Source: Danxiaibacter flavus (GTDB lineage: Bacteria > Bacteroidota > Bacteroidia > Chitinophagales > Chitinophagaceae). Taken from it: 64,000 nt of DNA. Shown piece after piece: positions 44,449-54,509 of this stretch. Both the position numbers and the translations under genes were made by a program. The stretch covers positions 539,690 to 603,689 of the forward strand of contig NZ_JAULBC010000003.1 in the NCBI RefSeq assembly GCF_041060425.1. Reading direction: 5' to 3'. The notes beneath the pieces were generated by a model that did no database searches, had not been told where the DNA came from, and saw nothing but the letters and a program-made list of their open reading frames with translations. The number at the start of each line of letters is the position of its first letter. Positions within the stretch are counted from its first letter, which is position 1.

Positions 44449-46548
44449 ATGCTAAATATTGTTCGCAAATACATAATTTATGTGTCAGCCACTATCCTGT
44501 TGGGAATGATCGTGGGCTGCGGTTTTCCGTCTGCATCTGTTAAGTCATCAGAAAAAAAACTGGGAAGAATACTTGACAGTGTAATGTCCCAGCCGGGTTT
44601 TAGCGAACAATCCCTGCAACTAATCGAGCCACTTTACATCAGTAGCCAACCACTTGACTTCAAAACCCAGGACAAGTATTATGATTTTATGTGTGGCTAC
44701 CATCATATTACTACACATAACCAGGATAGCGCCCTTATATATGCGGACAGTCTTATTTACCTCGTGAACCAGCAAGAGGACGGTGAGGATATTTTACGGG
44801 AAAAGATAATGGCGCATATTTCAGCCGGCGATATTTACCAGTCGCAGAACAAATACACGCAGGCCTACTACCAGTATTATCTCGCCAAAATGGTTGATGA
44901 AGACAATACCGATCGCTGCGCCTACAGCGAATACAGCTACAGACTTGGCATGGTGTTATATAAAAAGAACCAGTTTGAGGAAGCTGCGACTTATTTTAAA
45001 AGTGCTTTTGAAAATTCCGTTGCATGTAACAATGATTTTGCAATATTCTACAGGAGGCAGGAAGTTTTAGGTAACACCGGCCTTAGTTATACCAGGCTGA
45101 ACAATGCAGACAGCGCACTTTATTATTACAACCAGGCCTCCAAATTCCTTGACTCAAATGAGAAATCCTTTCCGGGTCAATCCCATTATTTCGCAGTAGC
45201 CCGCGCGGTGCTTGATGGAAATACGGCGCAGGTCTACGCAAAATTTGATTTTGAGCGGGCAAAATCATTGTATAAAAAAAGCATTTCAGGAACGCGTAAT
45301 CCCGGAGAAGATGTTGGGTTTGCACTAGATATGCAGACCAGTCTCGCTGAGCTTTATGCGGCAAATAATAAATTCGATTCCTCCCTTATGCTGCAGCAGG
45401 AAGTAGCAAAGGGCCTGGATACTATCCCTGATACAAACACGAGGCTTCGATTCAATAAACTGATGTGGCAAATACAGGATCACAAAGGAAATACTGCTGA
45501 AGCTTATCGCTGGCTGGTACTGTACAACAAACTATACGACAGCCTTTCAATCGTAAACCGTTCACTGAACGAGGCTGATATTATCAGCGAAATTAAAAGA
45601 CGTGAGTCCGACTACAAAATTGGCGTGCTTACCAAGCAAAGCACCATAAACAATCTTTATGTAGCTATAGCCTGCATCCTGCTGATAGCTGTTACAATGA
45701 TTCTTTTCACACTGCTTAACAACTGGAAACGTTCAAAACGTTATGCAAAAAGCCTGGAATCGCTTAATCATAAAATAAACAGCCAGAATGCTGATCTGCA
45801 GGCAGCATATAAGGATCTCGAACAAAAGGGGAAAGACAAGGACCGTCTCTTGCAGATAATTGCCCACGATTTGCGAAACCCGGTTGCCGGACTGGCATCT
45901 ATGACTTACCTGCTAAAAGAAGAGTACGGCAATGATAAGAACCTGATGAAAATGCTGGATGTTATGGAAACAGGTTGTCATGATGCGCTCGAACTCATCA
46001 ATAATATCCTGATCACAAATACCAATTCAAACGGCGAAGGAAAATATAACGAAAAGATGGTGAATGTGACCCAGGTACTCACCAACTGTAATATGATGAT
46101 GCAGGGGCAGGCACATCAAAAGAAAATACACTTTCGGACTATTACTTTAGGACCAGATCTAATTGCTGTTGGAGACACGGCTGGCCTTGCCAGAGTAATG
46201 AATAATCTTGTTTCCAACGCAATAAAGTTCACGCCACCGGAAAAAAATATTGCTGTTGTTGCAAGCGATGCTGAAGACTGTATTCGTATAGAAGTTCGCG
46301 ATGAGGGCATAGGCATACCCGAAAATCTAAAAGAAAAAATATTCACATCTGACCACGACACCAGAAGACAAGGTACTAACGGCGAAATTTCTTTTGGCTA
46401 CGGTTTATCTATTTGTAAGGAAATAATTGAAGGCTATGGCGGTGATATCTGGCTCGATTCTGTAGTAGGAGAAGGTACTTCCTTTTACATTGACCTGAAG
46501 AAGCCACAAAGCGGAAACGGCCACATGATGACCAAAGGATCAAATTAG
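44449..46548 (+). CDS. TPR-containing sensor histidine kinase (lipoprotein-type signal)
   Basis: 699 aa. The N-terminus has a signal with GMIVGCG, a possible lipobox. Residues about 60-390 hold tetratricopeptide-like repeats (FEEAATYFKSAFENS, GNTGLSYTRLNNADSALYYY), so the sensor is periplasmic. One membrane helix (about 401-425) leads to a coiled coil. HisKA follows with His473 in IAHDLRNPVAGLASM. The HATPase has N box NNLVSNAIKF, G1 DEGIGIP and G2 FGYGLSICKEI. No response regulator is adjacent. Confidence 0.92.
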   Translation: MLNIVRKYIIYVSATILLGMIVGCGFPSASVKSSEKKLGRILDSVMSQPGFSEQSLQLIEPLYISSQPLDFKTQDKYYDFMCGYHHITTHNQDSALIYADSLIYLVNQQEDGEDILREKIMAHISAGDIYQSQNKYTQAYYQYYLAKMVDEDNTDRCAYSEYSYRLGMVLYKKNQFEEAATYFKSAFENSVACNNDFAIFYRRQEVLGNTGLSYTRLNNADSALYYYNQASKFLDSNEKSFPGQSHYFAVARAVLDGNTAQVYAKFDFERAKSLYKKSISGTRNPGEDVGFALDMQTSLAELYAANNKFDSSLMLQQEVAKGLDTIPDTNTRLRFNKLMWQIQDHKGNTAEAYRWLVLYNKLYDSLSIVNRSLNEADIISEIKRRESDYKIGVLTKQSTINNLYVAIACILLIAVTMILFTLLNNWKRSKRYAKSLESLNHKINSQNADLQAAYKDLEQKGKDKDRLLQIIAHDLRNPVAGLASMTYLLKEEYGNDKNLMKMLDVMETGCHDALELINNILITNTNSNGEGKYNEKMVNVTQVLTNCNMMMQGQAHQKKIHFRTITLGPDLIAVGDTAGLARVMNNLVSNAIKFTPPEKNIAVVASDAEDCIRIEVRDEGIGIPENLKEKIFTSDHDTRRQGTNGEISFGYGLSICKEIIEGYGGDIWLDSVVGEGTSFYIDLKKPQSGNGHMMTKGSN

Positions 46549-46575
46549 TGAAATGCATCTAATACTTCAACTCAA

Positions 46576-47214
46576 TTAATATGCAGGAGGTGTTCTGCTG
46601 TTCACAGCAGCAAGCAGTGACAAAACATCTTCATCGCTAACCTGTCTGAAATCTTCATAAAATCTGCCAACACCCTGAAATGAAAAAGGAGCATGCAGGT
46701 AAACAACTTCATCAACCTGTTCCTGCAGTAGCTTTAGCGCCCTGGGCGAAATAACCGGAACTGCAATAATCAACCTACCCGGATGCCTGCGTTTGATCAT
46801 CGGCAGCGTGCCTAAGATAGTTCTGCCGGTGGCTATTCCGTCGTCCGCAATAATAACGATCCTGTCTTCTAACGGAGCAGGCTTGTTGTTGCCCATAAAA
46901 CGCAGGTATTGCTGACGCAACTCCTCTCTTATGTAAGCGATAATTCCGGCCAGATCTTCAGAAGACAGCCCGGCATCTTCATGGATAATGCTATCTTCAA
47001 GACCTACAGCACCGATAGCATATTCGGGATAACGCGGGTGGCCTATTTTTTTTGTCATTAGAAGATCCAGCGTAAAATGCAATTGTTTTGCTATTTCAAA
47101 AGCAACAGGAACACCGCCACGCGGGATGGCGAGCACCACTCCATCCTGGTTTGTGTAGGTTACCAGTTTTGCCGCCAGTCTGTGGGCCGCGTCATTTCGA
47201 TCTCTGAAGTGCAT
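46576..47214 (-). CDS. Phosphoribosyltransferase-family protein
   Basis: 212 aa. The PRPP-binding loop VIIADDGIATGRT and the early VLAIPRGGVPVAFEIAK segment define a type I PRTase fold. MTKKIGHPRYPEYAIGAVGLED is typical of the group that accompanies erythromycin esterase and dienelactone-hydrolase proteins. It is last in a three-gene run, nine bases after the hydrolase gene. The substrate base is not known; this group is not a normal purine or pyrimidine salvage enzyme. Confidence 0.88.
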   Translation of the reverse strand: MHFRDRNDAAHRLAAKLVTYTNQDGVVLAIPRGGVPVAFEIAKQLHFTLDLLMTKKIGHPRYPEYAIGAVGLEDSIIHEDAGLSSEDLAGIIAYIREELRQQYLRFMGNNKPAPLEDRIVIIADDGIATGRTILGTLPMIKRRHPGRLIIAVPVISPRALKLLQEQVDEVVYLHAPFSFQGVGRFYEDFRQVSDEDVLSLLAAVNSRTPPAY

Positions 47215-47223
47215 GACATTTTT

Positions 47224-47880
47224 TTAAATGCCACTATAATGGCTTTTCATAACAAGATATTTTTTAAACCAGTCCACGGCCAGGTGCGCCACCTGGTGCA
47301 ATGTACCGGGCTCTTCAAACAAATGAGAGGCACCTTTGATAACTTCCAGTTTTTTATCGCAAGTAAGATGGCGAAACACATTTTGATTTAATTCCAGCAC
47401 CTGCATGTCCAGTGATCCCACAATCAATAAGGTTGGAGATTTGACACCGGCTAATGTTCTTGCCATGTCCGGGCGACCTCCCCTGCTAACAATGGCACTG
47501 ATGCTTTCCGGAAGAACCGTCGCTGCCTGTAATGCAGAGGCCGCACCTGTACTGGCGCCAAAATAACCAACGGGTAATGCCTTTAGTACAATCTGCTGCA
47601 AAGCCCATTCCGTTATTCTTACCAGTCGCCTGCTCAGCAATGCGATGTTGAACCTGTTTTTATATAATAAATCTTCGGCCGGCGTTAAAAGATCAGTAAG
47701 TAAAGTAGCAAAACCATTGTCTTCAAGAATACCGGCTACAAACCGGTTGCGCGAGCTTTTGCGACTGCTGCCACTACCATGAGCAAAAATCACGAGCCCT
47801 TTGGAATCATCCGGAATTGACAGATTGGCAAAAAGAAATTGCCCTTCCAATAAATTAATCTTTACTTCACTGGTTTGCAT
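47224..47880 (-). CDS. Alpha/beta hydrolase, dienelactone-hydrolase-like
   Basis: 218 aa from ATG 47880 (MQTSEVKIN); an upstream frame would overlap the esterase gene. Motifs are the oxyanion region FAHGSGSSRKSSRN, nucleophile GASTG in YFGASTGAASA, an acidic GSLDMQVLELN, and His in GASHLFEEPGTL. The residues for a Ser-His-Asp triad are present. It lies between the esterase and the PRTase genes with about ten-base gaps, so the three act together. Confidence 0.88.
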   Translation of the reverse strand: MQTSEVKINLLEGQFLFANLSIPDDSKGLVIFAHGSGSSRKSSRNRFVAGILEDNGFATLLTDLLTPAEDLLYKNRFNIALLSRRLVRITEWALQQIVLKALPVGYFGASTGAASALQAATVLPESISAIVSRGGRPDMARTLAGVKSPTLLIVGSLDMQVLELNQNVFRHLTCDKKLEVIKGASHLFEEPGTLHQVAHLAVDWFKKYLVMKSHYSGI

Positions 47881-47891
47881 ACTGACAATTT

Positions 47892-49148
47892 TTATACCCC
47901 AAATGGAAATGTTTCCGGCACTGTTTCTTCTTCCAGTTTCACGCACAAGGGATGCAGCGCCCGCGTTTCATCCAGGTATATAAGCGTGTCGTAGCGCATG
48001 GCCAACAATGAAGGCACATAGTTGCCTAACCGTTCATTTTCGGGGTTGTACACAACTCCTATTGCCCTGTGATTAATTTTCTGAATATAGATGTCGTCTT
48101 TTTCTTCGCTAAAAAGAAGGTACAAATTTGAACCGTGTTCTTTGTGAAGCTTTGCTTCTATGCTGTCACCTCGTGCTTCCGGCACATCCATTTCCTGCAT
48201 CGGCGCTCCCCACTGGCTTCCTGCAATAACGGATCCTGCATAACTTGCGAATCCAACAAGAAACACGTCGTCATCTCCGTATTGTTCTCTCGCAAGCTGA
48301 CCGATATTTACCATACCGGCGCGGCTCATATTTGTTGCGCGGGCATCGCCCACATGCGTGTTGTGCGCCCATACAATTCCCTTTGATCCTTCTCCATGAA
48401 ATTGCATTAATCTTGTAAGCGTATCCATCATGTGCGTGTCGCGAATGTTCCAGCTATCATGATCAAATCCTATCATGCTGCTGTAATATTTTTCTGCATT
48501 AACTGCAATCCATGCATTTTGTTCAGTGTTGAAACCCGCTTCACGGTCACCATCCAGGAATTGAGCCTTCTTTCTTATTTCTCTTAACATTGTAACCACT
48601 TCATCACGGCAGCCATTGTCACGAAGGGAATAACGGGCATACATTTGCTCATTTTCATTAAAAGGTTCAAAGCATAACAGCGCTTTCTTTACTGATTCTG
48701 CAGCCTGTGGATCTTCATTTTGCAGGTATTCAATCATTGCTTTCATTGAGTCCCACAGGCTGTAAACATCAAGCCCATAAAAACCAACGCGTTTTTCAAT
48801 TGGTAATGCCAGGTTATACTGACGCAACCATTCCGCGAGAGCCGCAATTTCCCAGTTTGCCCACATCCAGGCAGGCCACCGGTCAAACCTGTTCAAAACA
48901 TCCGTAATACTTTCCCCCGCATCTTTATAGCCCTTTACGTAACGGTTAATCAGGTAACAATCCGGCCAGTCACCTTCTACCGCAATAAAATTAAATCCCT
49001 GTTCCTGTATCAACTTTTCTGAGATAGATGTTCTCCATGTATAATATTCGTGTGTTCCATGCGATGCTTCACCGAGCATCACAAGGTGTCGTCCTTCAAT
49101 CTCTTTGAACATGGCATCCAGACTTTTTATATCCAGTAAGGAATGCAT
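47892..49148 (-). CDS. Erythromycin esterase family protein
   Basis: About 418 aa from ATG 49148; an ATG 27 codons upstream is also possible but adds a tail that the family lacks. The catalytic motifs LGEASHGTHEYY and FIAVEGDWPDCYLINRYVKG, and the later IVWAHNTHVGDARATNM with its paired His, are clear. Despite the name most such proteins are not resistance enzymes. First gene of a tight three-gene operon with a hydrolase and a phosphoribosyltransferase. Confidence 0.9.
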   Translation of the reverse strand: MHSLLDIKSLDAMFKEIEGRHLVMLGEASHGTHEYYTWRTSISEKLIQEQGFNFIAVEGDWPDCYLINRYVKGYKDAGESITDVLNRFDRWPAWMWANWEIAALAEWLRQYNLALPIEKRVGFYGLDVYSLWDSMKAMIEYLQNEDPQAAESVKKALLCFEPFNENEQMYARYSLRDNGCRDEVVTMLREIRKKAQFLDGDREAGFNTEQNAWIAVNAEKYYSSMIGFDHDSWNIRDTHMMDTLTRLMQFHGEGSKGIVWAHNTHVGDARATNMSRAGMVNIGQLAREQYGDDDVFLVGFASYAGSVIAGSQWGAPMQEMDVPEARGDSIEAKLHKEHGSNLYLLFSEEKDDIYIQKINHRAIGVVYNPENERLGNYVPSLLAMRYDTLIYLDETRALHPLCVKLEEETVPETFPFGV

Positions 49149-49481
49149 AGCCTTATTTTTTGAGTTATTCTGTAGTTTACAGGTGTCACAATTAACATAC
49201 CTTAACCGTCCATCGATCGTTGCAAACATGCTAAACCTTTACATCTTATTGATAATTAATCCGTTCTGATCGAGGTATGAAGAAGAAAAAACAATCGTTT
49301 AACAAATACAAAATTAGCTTGTTGATTCCATTATGCATGCAATAGCAGACCATTAAATATCCGACTCATTCGGCCCCTTACAATGTCGCATATACACCTT
49401 TCCCAACTCGATTTCTAAGTGTAGGTTTACATCGTCATCCGGACAACTGATTGCTTTGTTCAAAATTTAAAATGAAATTAT

Positions 49482-49964
49482 ATGCGAAAAATAACTCCAT
49501 TCTTTTGGTACGACGGCCAGGCGGAAGAAGCTGCCAATCTGTATTTATCTCTCTTTAAGAACTCAAAGTTACTAACTAAAGAGTATGCACCGGAAGGCGG
49601 TCCGTGGCCCAAGGGAGCGGTAATGTCCGTTACCATACAAATAGAAGAACAGGTGCTGATCTGTTTTAATGGTGGCCCACATTTTAAATTTACACCCGCC
49701 GTTTCACTAATGGTGAATTGCCAAACCCAGGAAGAAGTTGATGTGTTGTGGGAAAAACTTTCAGAAGGTGGCCATAAGGATCGCTGTGGCTGGGTGAATG
49801 ACAAGTATGGATTATCATGGCAAATTGTGCCTGATATTTTATTGAAATATTTGCAGGACAAAGATCCGGTTAAAGCGAAAAGAGTAATGGACGCGATGAT
49901 GAAAATGGATAAACTGATCATTGCAGATCTTGAAGCTGCTTATGCGGGGGAAGTTGAGGTGTGA
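49482..49964 (+). CDS. VOC/PhnB-like protein (3-demethylubiquinone methyltransferase-type fold)
   Basis: 160 aa single VOC domain. ITPFFWYDGQAEEAANLYLS at the start and CGWVNDKYGLSWQIVP near the end are the signature of the PhnB/DUF1338-like glyoxalase subfamily. Function is usually unassigned. The last codons (GAA GTT GAG GTG TGA) run directly into a GTGAGGCG word repeat, so the exact C-terminus may have been set by the repeat. Confidence 0.88.
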   Translation: MRKITPFFWYDGQAEEAANLYLSLFKNSKLLTKEYAPEGGPWPKGAVMSVTIQIEEQVLICFNGGPHFKFTPAVSLMVNCQTQEEVDVLWEKLSEGGHKDRCGWVNDKYGLSWQIVPDILLKYLQDKDPVKAKRVMDAMMKMDKLIIADLEAAYAGEVEV

Positions 49965-50276
49965 GGGGTGAGGCGTGAGGCTTGAGGTGTAAGTGTGAGG
50001 TATCAGGCATCAGGTATAAGTTTTACGTTATACGTTATACGTTGTACGTTTATTGACGCGCAGTGGGACTTATCAGAATGCAAAACAGAAAGTTTAAGAC
50101 TGAGCTGGACATAACGATTTATGCCTAGGTTGAAGACAAAACCGTAATAGCATAAACATGAAAAAATGCTGTTGCTTTTTGAAAATAACAAGGCTTAAAG
50201 TGTGCGAACAAAGTAAAATGTTTTTACTTTTTGTTGTTCACAGCTTTAAGCCTTTGTTTTATTTATGTTACCAGAT
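49965..50276. repeat. Word repeats and terminator between VOC gene and lipoprotein gene
   Basis: The first part is GTGAGGCGTGAGGCTTGAGG words, then ACGTTATACGTTATACGTTG words (to about 50052). A long imperfect hairpin at about 50184-50262 (AACAAGGCTTAAAG against CTTTAAGCCTTTGTT) serves as terminator of the minus-strand lipoprotein gene. No gene. Confidence 0.7.
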
Positions 50277-50693
50277 CTATTTTTTCAGATTCTGTGTTAC
50301 TTCTGTAAAGTCTTCTCCTTGTACCCATTTTTGATAGATAACAAGAGAATTTTTGGTGAGTGTTTTGATTTGAGCCGTATCTGAAGCAGAGGGGTCCTCC
50401 TCATCCAGGAATACGATCCTTGAGTTGTCCAACAATTTGTAGGATGTAGTGTCATACAGGCCTTTTTGATAAGAATACGCTTTACCGTCACTGCGAACGT
50501 CAACATATTCTCCAGGCGTTCCCAGAATCGTAGTGTCAAAGAGCTCCCCTCCAGAAATTCCTTTGGAATGAGTTGACTCAATTGTCCATTTACCTGTAAT
50601 TCCGCTTTGAGAAGGTGTAGTAGGGTTGTCATCCTTTTTGCATGATGCATAAAGAGCCACACTTGCAGAAAGAATTAAGATTGCTTTTTTCAT
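50277..50693 (-). CDS. Lipocalin-like lipoprotein, unknown
   Basis: 138 aa with a type II signal and lipobox LYASC. A Thr/Pro/Ser linker precedes ITGKWTIESTHSKGI and later SRIVFLDEEDPS, the pattern of small lipocalin-like Bacteroidota lipoproteins. It is probably attached to the inner face of the outer membrane. No partner gene is near. Confidence 0.75.
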   Translation of the reverse strand: MKKAILILSASVALYASCKKDDNPTTPSQSGITGKWTIESTHSKGISGGELFDTTILGTPGEYVDVRSDGKAYSYQKGLYDTTSYKLLDNSRIVFLDEEDPSASDTAQIKTLTKNSLVIYQKWVQGEDFTEVTQNLKK

Positions 50694-51314
50694 TTTGATT
50701 TTACGTTTTGTTTTTAAAAAAGTATTGATTTAGTATTATAAACAATTACATGGTCGTCTATGTCTGAACACACTTCTCCCCTTTCGCCCATCATACATTG
50801 TTATTGGCAAAGCACATCCTCTGGCTATTTTACATAACCTCAGTGTGTGACAAAAAACATATTGAATGATTGCTGAAAATTATTCCTGATTTAAACAAGG
50901 GTTTACTTTAAGCCGGTTAGTTAGTTAAGCACTTATACAAAGGGTTTCAGGACTTAACATCTTGCTTTGAAGTAACGCGGAACAAAAGTAATTTAAGCTT
51001 GCAAACAATCAATTGAGAATTGATAAAAGGCTTATATAATAAGATGGGCGAGGTGTTATAAATGATGAATGGCGAACAGTAGAAGACTATGAACAACTGA
51101 CCGGACACCGCATTTTTGCAGTGGCTGAGACTCATACATTATTGTGTTATGGCTTGTTATAATAATAATCAAGCGGACAATGTGCATTATCACATTATGT
51201 TAGTGTGATGGTGCATTGATATATGAAAACAAAATAAAACTTAGTGCCGCGTCCAGTTCAAATTTGTCACGCAAATGAAAACACACTGTTACACAGAGAG
51301 CCACAGAGATCGCA

Positions 51315-52090
51315 GTAGAGTAGAGAGTAGGCAAAATAGTAGTCTCTTTGCCTCTCTCCCTCGTCAGTCCGTACGTGCGGTTTTCCCGCATACGGCTTTC
51401 CTAAAAACTTCGTCTCGGCTTAAGAGGTTGTCTCGGCAATTTGTATTTCGTAGTATCTATTGAGTGATAGTTTTTACTATTACTTCGAATGCTTGTTGTC
51501 CATATAAGCTACTTTGCTTTGACTTCTTTTTTCTCTTTAGCCTTCTGATATAGGCTTGTCTGCAGGGTTTATAACATTTCTGCATCGGGTATTTCGCCAC
51601 TATGTCTTTTGAACATTTCTGCTTATTCCAATGCTCCGCCTTTTTAATGATCTTTCATCAATTCTGACTGTTAACCTTGTTTACATTCCTTGTTTTTAGC
51701 AGAACCCCTTCGCTACGACCGCTTTTACCTTTTCGGTCATCTGACACTACTATGGGTTCATCCGACTCCCTCGCCCTCACGCTGTGACTCGCGCTCGTCG
51801 TTAGGGGATCCCACGTTCATGCGCTACCTTTGAGTTGCACGCAACATGATCTTACTCCGGACAGTCCTGCTGGTTTTGCCATTTATGGGTACTTCAGTTC
51901 GCCATTTCTTTCCAGCAGGTGGCAGGTTTCATCGTCTCCGGCTGATTGACCACTGTCATTAGTGTAACGAAGCCTTACTCATGCAGCTTACAGCTCTCGC
52001 AACATCATGAGCTTTACTGTTTGCGTTTCCTTCAACAGTATCATGACTGCTTCAACCTGAACGGCAAATTGGGTCGCTTGTAACTTTCAT
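51315..52090 (-). mobile_element. Group II intron relic without reverse transcriptase
   Basis: Domain V is exact (34 nt at 51366-51399, minus strand). Domain VI at about 51318-51357 pairs AGAGAGGCAAA with TTTGCCTACTCTCT. Upstream on the minus strand, 51690-52090 has GC-rich, structured sequence typical of domain I-III (for example AACGTGGGATCCCCTAACGA and ATGACCGAAAAGG). The space for the reverse transcriptase (normally more than 1.2 kb) is under 300 bases and full of stops. The 5' end is approximate. Confidence 0.7.
51366..51399 (-). ncRNA. Group II intron domain V (second intron)
   Basis: Minus strand reads AAAGCCGTATGCGGG, a GAAA tetraloop, then CCGCACGTACGGACT. The AGC triad, the two-base bulge and the 34-nt length are kept. 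It differs from the domain V at 35953, so the window holds two distinct intron lineages. Confidence 0.8.
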
Positions 52091-52205
52091 ACAAGTAGGT
52101 ATTTAATCTTTCTAAAAAAAACGCACGCCTCGTGGCGCACCGGAGTTACACAGAGATTTGCACATTTGCATATTTGCACATTTGCATATTCTCCCATTTG
52201 CACAT

Positions 52206-53318
52206 TCAACTCGTTTTCTTATAATTCCATATTGCCCAGCCATTGAGCACAGCGCCAAAACAGAGTAAATAGAAGAATTCGGTTTTTACATCATTCCACC
52301 CACTGCCTTTCAAAATAATCATCCTGTCCACTTTCACAAAATGGGTAACAGGCGTAAATTCTGAAAGCACTCTTGCCCAATGCGGCATACTATCTGTAGA
52401 AGTGAAGAAACCACTCATCAACATAAAGATCACCATAAAAAAGAATGCGATGAACATGGCCTGCACCTGGTTGTTGCTATAAGTGGAGATGAGCAGCCCA
52501 AAACCGAGTAACGCAACCAGGTAAGCAATCGCAAACAAATACAGTAAGAGGATATTCCCTTTAGGAAAAATACCATACACCACAAAACAGACACAAAGCC
52601 CAACAGTAAAAACAATTAAACCGATAACCCAGAAAGGAATGAGCTTACCCAGAATAAATTCCCATTTTTTGATAGGCGTTACGTTGATCTGTTCGATTGT
52701 CCCAATCTCTTTTTCCCGTACAATATTCAGCGCGGTCATAAATCCGCCAATCAATGTCAGCAGCAGTACAAGCACGGCGGGAACCACATTGTATTTGTAC
52801 ATAGCAAGCGGATTAAACCAATTGCTAAAGGTTACTTCAATTTTCTGACTGGCTGTATTTCTGTTTTTAAGATTCACATCGAGGCCGGCATTAAAGTCCG
52901 CAATAACTGCATTCAGGTAGTAACCGCCAATACTTGCTTTTGAACCATTGATGGCATCTACAGAAAGCCCCAGTTTTTGACTTCCCTCTCTTACAAGATT
53001 CCGTTCAAAACCAGCCGGAATTTCCAATACGACATCAGATTTTCCGCTTTCTATCGACTTCAAAGCTTCTTTGTAGGAAGATGCGCTGCTGATCATTTTA
53101 AAAAAACCGGATGACCCGATTTTTGATATCAGCGACCTTGAATAGGTGCTATGATCATTGTCTACAACAGATACATTCACACTCTTTACGTCAAAATCCA
53201 TTGCCAGCGGAAAGATGATCAACTGCACGGTAGGCATCACAAACATCATAGCAAGGATCGTCTTATCCCGTAAGATCTGGCGAAACTCTTTGCGTAATAT
53301 AAATCCAAGTACTCTCAT
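52206..53318 (-). CDS. ABC-2 type permease (YbhR-like), second of pair
   Basis: 370 aa. One N-terminal helix, a periplasmic domain of about 140 residues (VNVSVVDNDHSTYSRSLI) and five C-terminal helices follow the YbhR/YhhJ layout. LNIVREKEIGTIEQINVTPIKKWEFILGK is cited here by REKEIGTIEQINVTP, the coupling-helix signature. Its start overlaps the stop of the first permease by four bases. With the two ATPases it forms the inner-membrane part of a drug or toxic-compound exporter. Confidence 0.92.
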   Translation of the reverse strand: MRVLGFILRKEFRQILRDKTILAMMFVMPTVQLIIFPLAMDFDVKSVNVSVVDNDHSTYSRSLISKIGSSGFFKMISSASSYKEALKSIESGKSDVVLEIPAGFERNLVREGSQKLGLSVDAINGSKASIGGYYLNAVIADFNAGLDVNLKNRNTASQKIEVTFSNWFNPLAMYKYNVVPAVLVLLLTLIGGFMTALNIVREKEIGTIEQINVTPIKKWEFILGKLIPFWVIGLIVFTVGLCVCFVVYGIFPKGNILLLYLFAIAYLVALLGFGLLISTYSNNQVQAMFIAFFFMVIFMLMSGFFTSTDSMPHWARVLSEFTPVTHFVKVDRMIILKGSGWNDVKTEFFYLLCFGAVLNGWAIWNYKKTS

Positions 53319-54421
53319 TGCAACCTGATTTTAAATTTCTTCAACGCAATTGATAACAGCACAACCGTCATACTTATTAACACCAGCGTTTCTTTCCAGA
53401 CAAACTCAAAGCCGAGTCCCTTCAGCATTACGGATTTTATGATCAGGTAATACCATCTCGCAGGAACAATATTGGAAATAACCTGGAACGGAACCGGCAT
53501 ATTTTCCAGTGGCATTAAGAAGCCGGTAAAAATGAGTGTCGGGAGCATCATACCCATTAGTGAAAGTAACAACGCGGCTTGCTGTGAATTGGTCGCATTG
53601 GAGATTAGCAATCCCAACGACAAGCAGGTAATAATAAATAATGTGCTTTCCACAAAAAGCAAAAATATACTTCCCTTAATTTCAACATCAAGCACATACA
53701 CAGACAAGAACAAGATCAAAGTAAAGTTGGCCAATGACAAAATTAAATAGGGCACCGCTTTTGAAATTAATACAAGCACTGGTTTAAATGGTGATACCAG
53801 TAAAACTTCCATTGTACCAAGTTCCTTTTCTTTTACGATGGAAACCGATGTTAATGCAGTGCACACAATCATTAAGATCAGCGCCATAACGCCGGGGATG
53901 AAATTGAGTGAGCCATTCTGCTCTTCATTATACAGCATTCGCATTTCCGGATTGATCTTGTACTGCATTTGTCCTGCCGGATTGATCTCCTGTTGATAAT
54001 CCGATACTATCGCAGTTATATAATTCACTACGGTTTTCGCAATGTTCGGATCTGATCCGTCTGCAATGATCTGCACCTGCGCCTTACCCGTTGCTACAAG
54101 ATCACTACCAAAATTGGCCGGAAAAACCAGGGCGCATTTTGCATCGCCTTTCTTGAATTCCTTTTCAATATCACTGTAAGTTGTTACCTCCTTATCCATG
54201 ATAAAATAAGAAGAGGCTTTTATCTTATTGATGATCTGTGTCGAGTTAACGTCCTTCGCGTTGTCGTAGATAATTATATCGATATTTTTAACTTCACTGG
54301 ACAACGCAAAGCCAAACAGCACGATCTGAACGACAGGCAGGCCGAACATGATCAGTAATGTCCTTCTGTCGCGAAACACGTGAAAAAACTCTTTTCTTAT
54401 AAACACCAATAACTGCTTCAT
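53315..54421 (-). CDS. ABC-2 type permease (YbhS-like), first of pair
   Basis: 368 aa with the same plan as its neighbour. VKEKELGTMEVLLVSPFKPV is the conserved coupling motif. A periplasmic domain of about 150 residues follows the first helix (VKNIDIIIYDNAKDVNSTQI). The pair probably forms a heterodimer like YbhS-YbhR. It follows the second ATPase gene by 88 bases that contain ACGT-word repeats. Confidence 0.92.
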   Translation of the reverse strand: MKQLLVFIRKEFFHVFRDRRTLLIMFGLPVVQIVLFGFALSSEVKNIDIIIYDNAKDVNSTQIINKIKASSYFIMDKEVTTYSDIEKEFKKGDAKCALVFPANFGSDLVATGKAQVQIIADGSDPNIAKTVVNYITAIVSDYQQEINPAGQMQYKINPEMRMLYNEEQNGSLNFIPGVMALILMIVCTALTSVSIVKEKELGTMEVLLVSPFKPVLVLISKAVPYLILSLANFTLILFLSVYVLDVEIKGSIFLLFVESTLFIITCLSLGLLISNATNSQQAALLLSLMGMMLPTLIFTGFLMPLENMPVPFQVISNIVPARWYYLIIKSVMLKGLGFEFVWKETLVLISMTVVLLSIALKKFKIRLQ

Positions 54422-54509
54422 AAAAAGCCTTTAAAAGTCAATTCTAAAAATTCTGCACAACAAATCTTCGCTCTAATCAACGTACAACGTATAACCTACA
54501 ACTTACAAC

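Larger units (their letters stand above)
50694..52205. other. 1.5-kb non-coding region with intron relic
   Basis: 50694-51280 shows nothing recognisable beyond AT-rich sequence. 51287-51312 has CACAGAG words. The intron relic follows to about 52090. The end (52140-52205) holds one more CACAGAG phrase and GCACATTTGCATATTTGCAC words next to the ABC operon end. Confidence 0.65.

Noticed and set aside
51200..51463. Small open frames near 51.3 kb
   Set aside because: They cover the intron domain V-VI hairpins and CACAGAG words; this is structured RNA, not protein.
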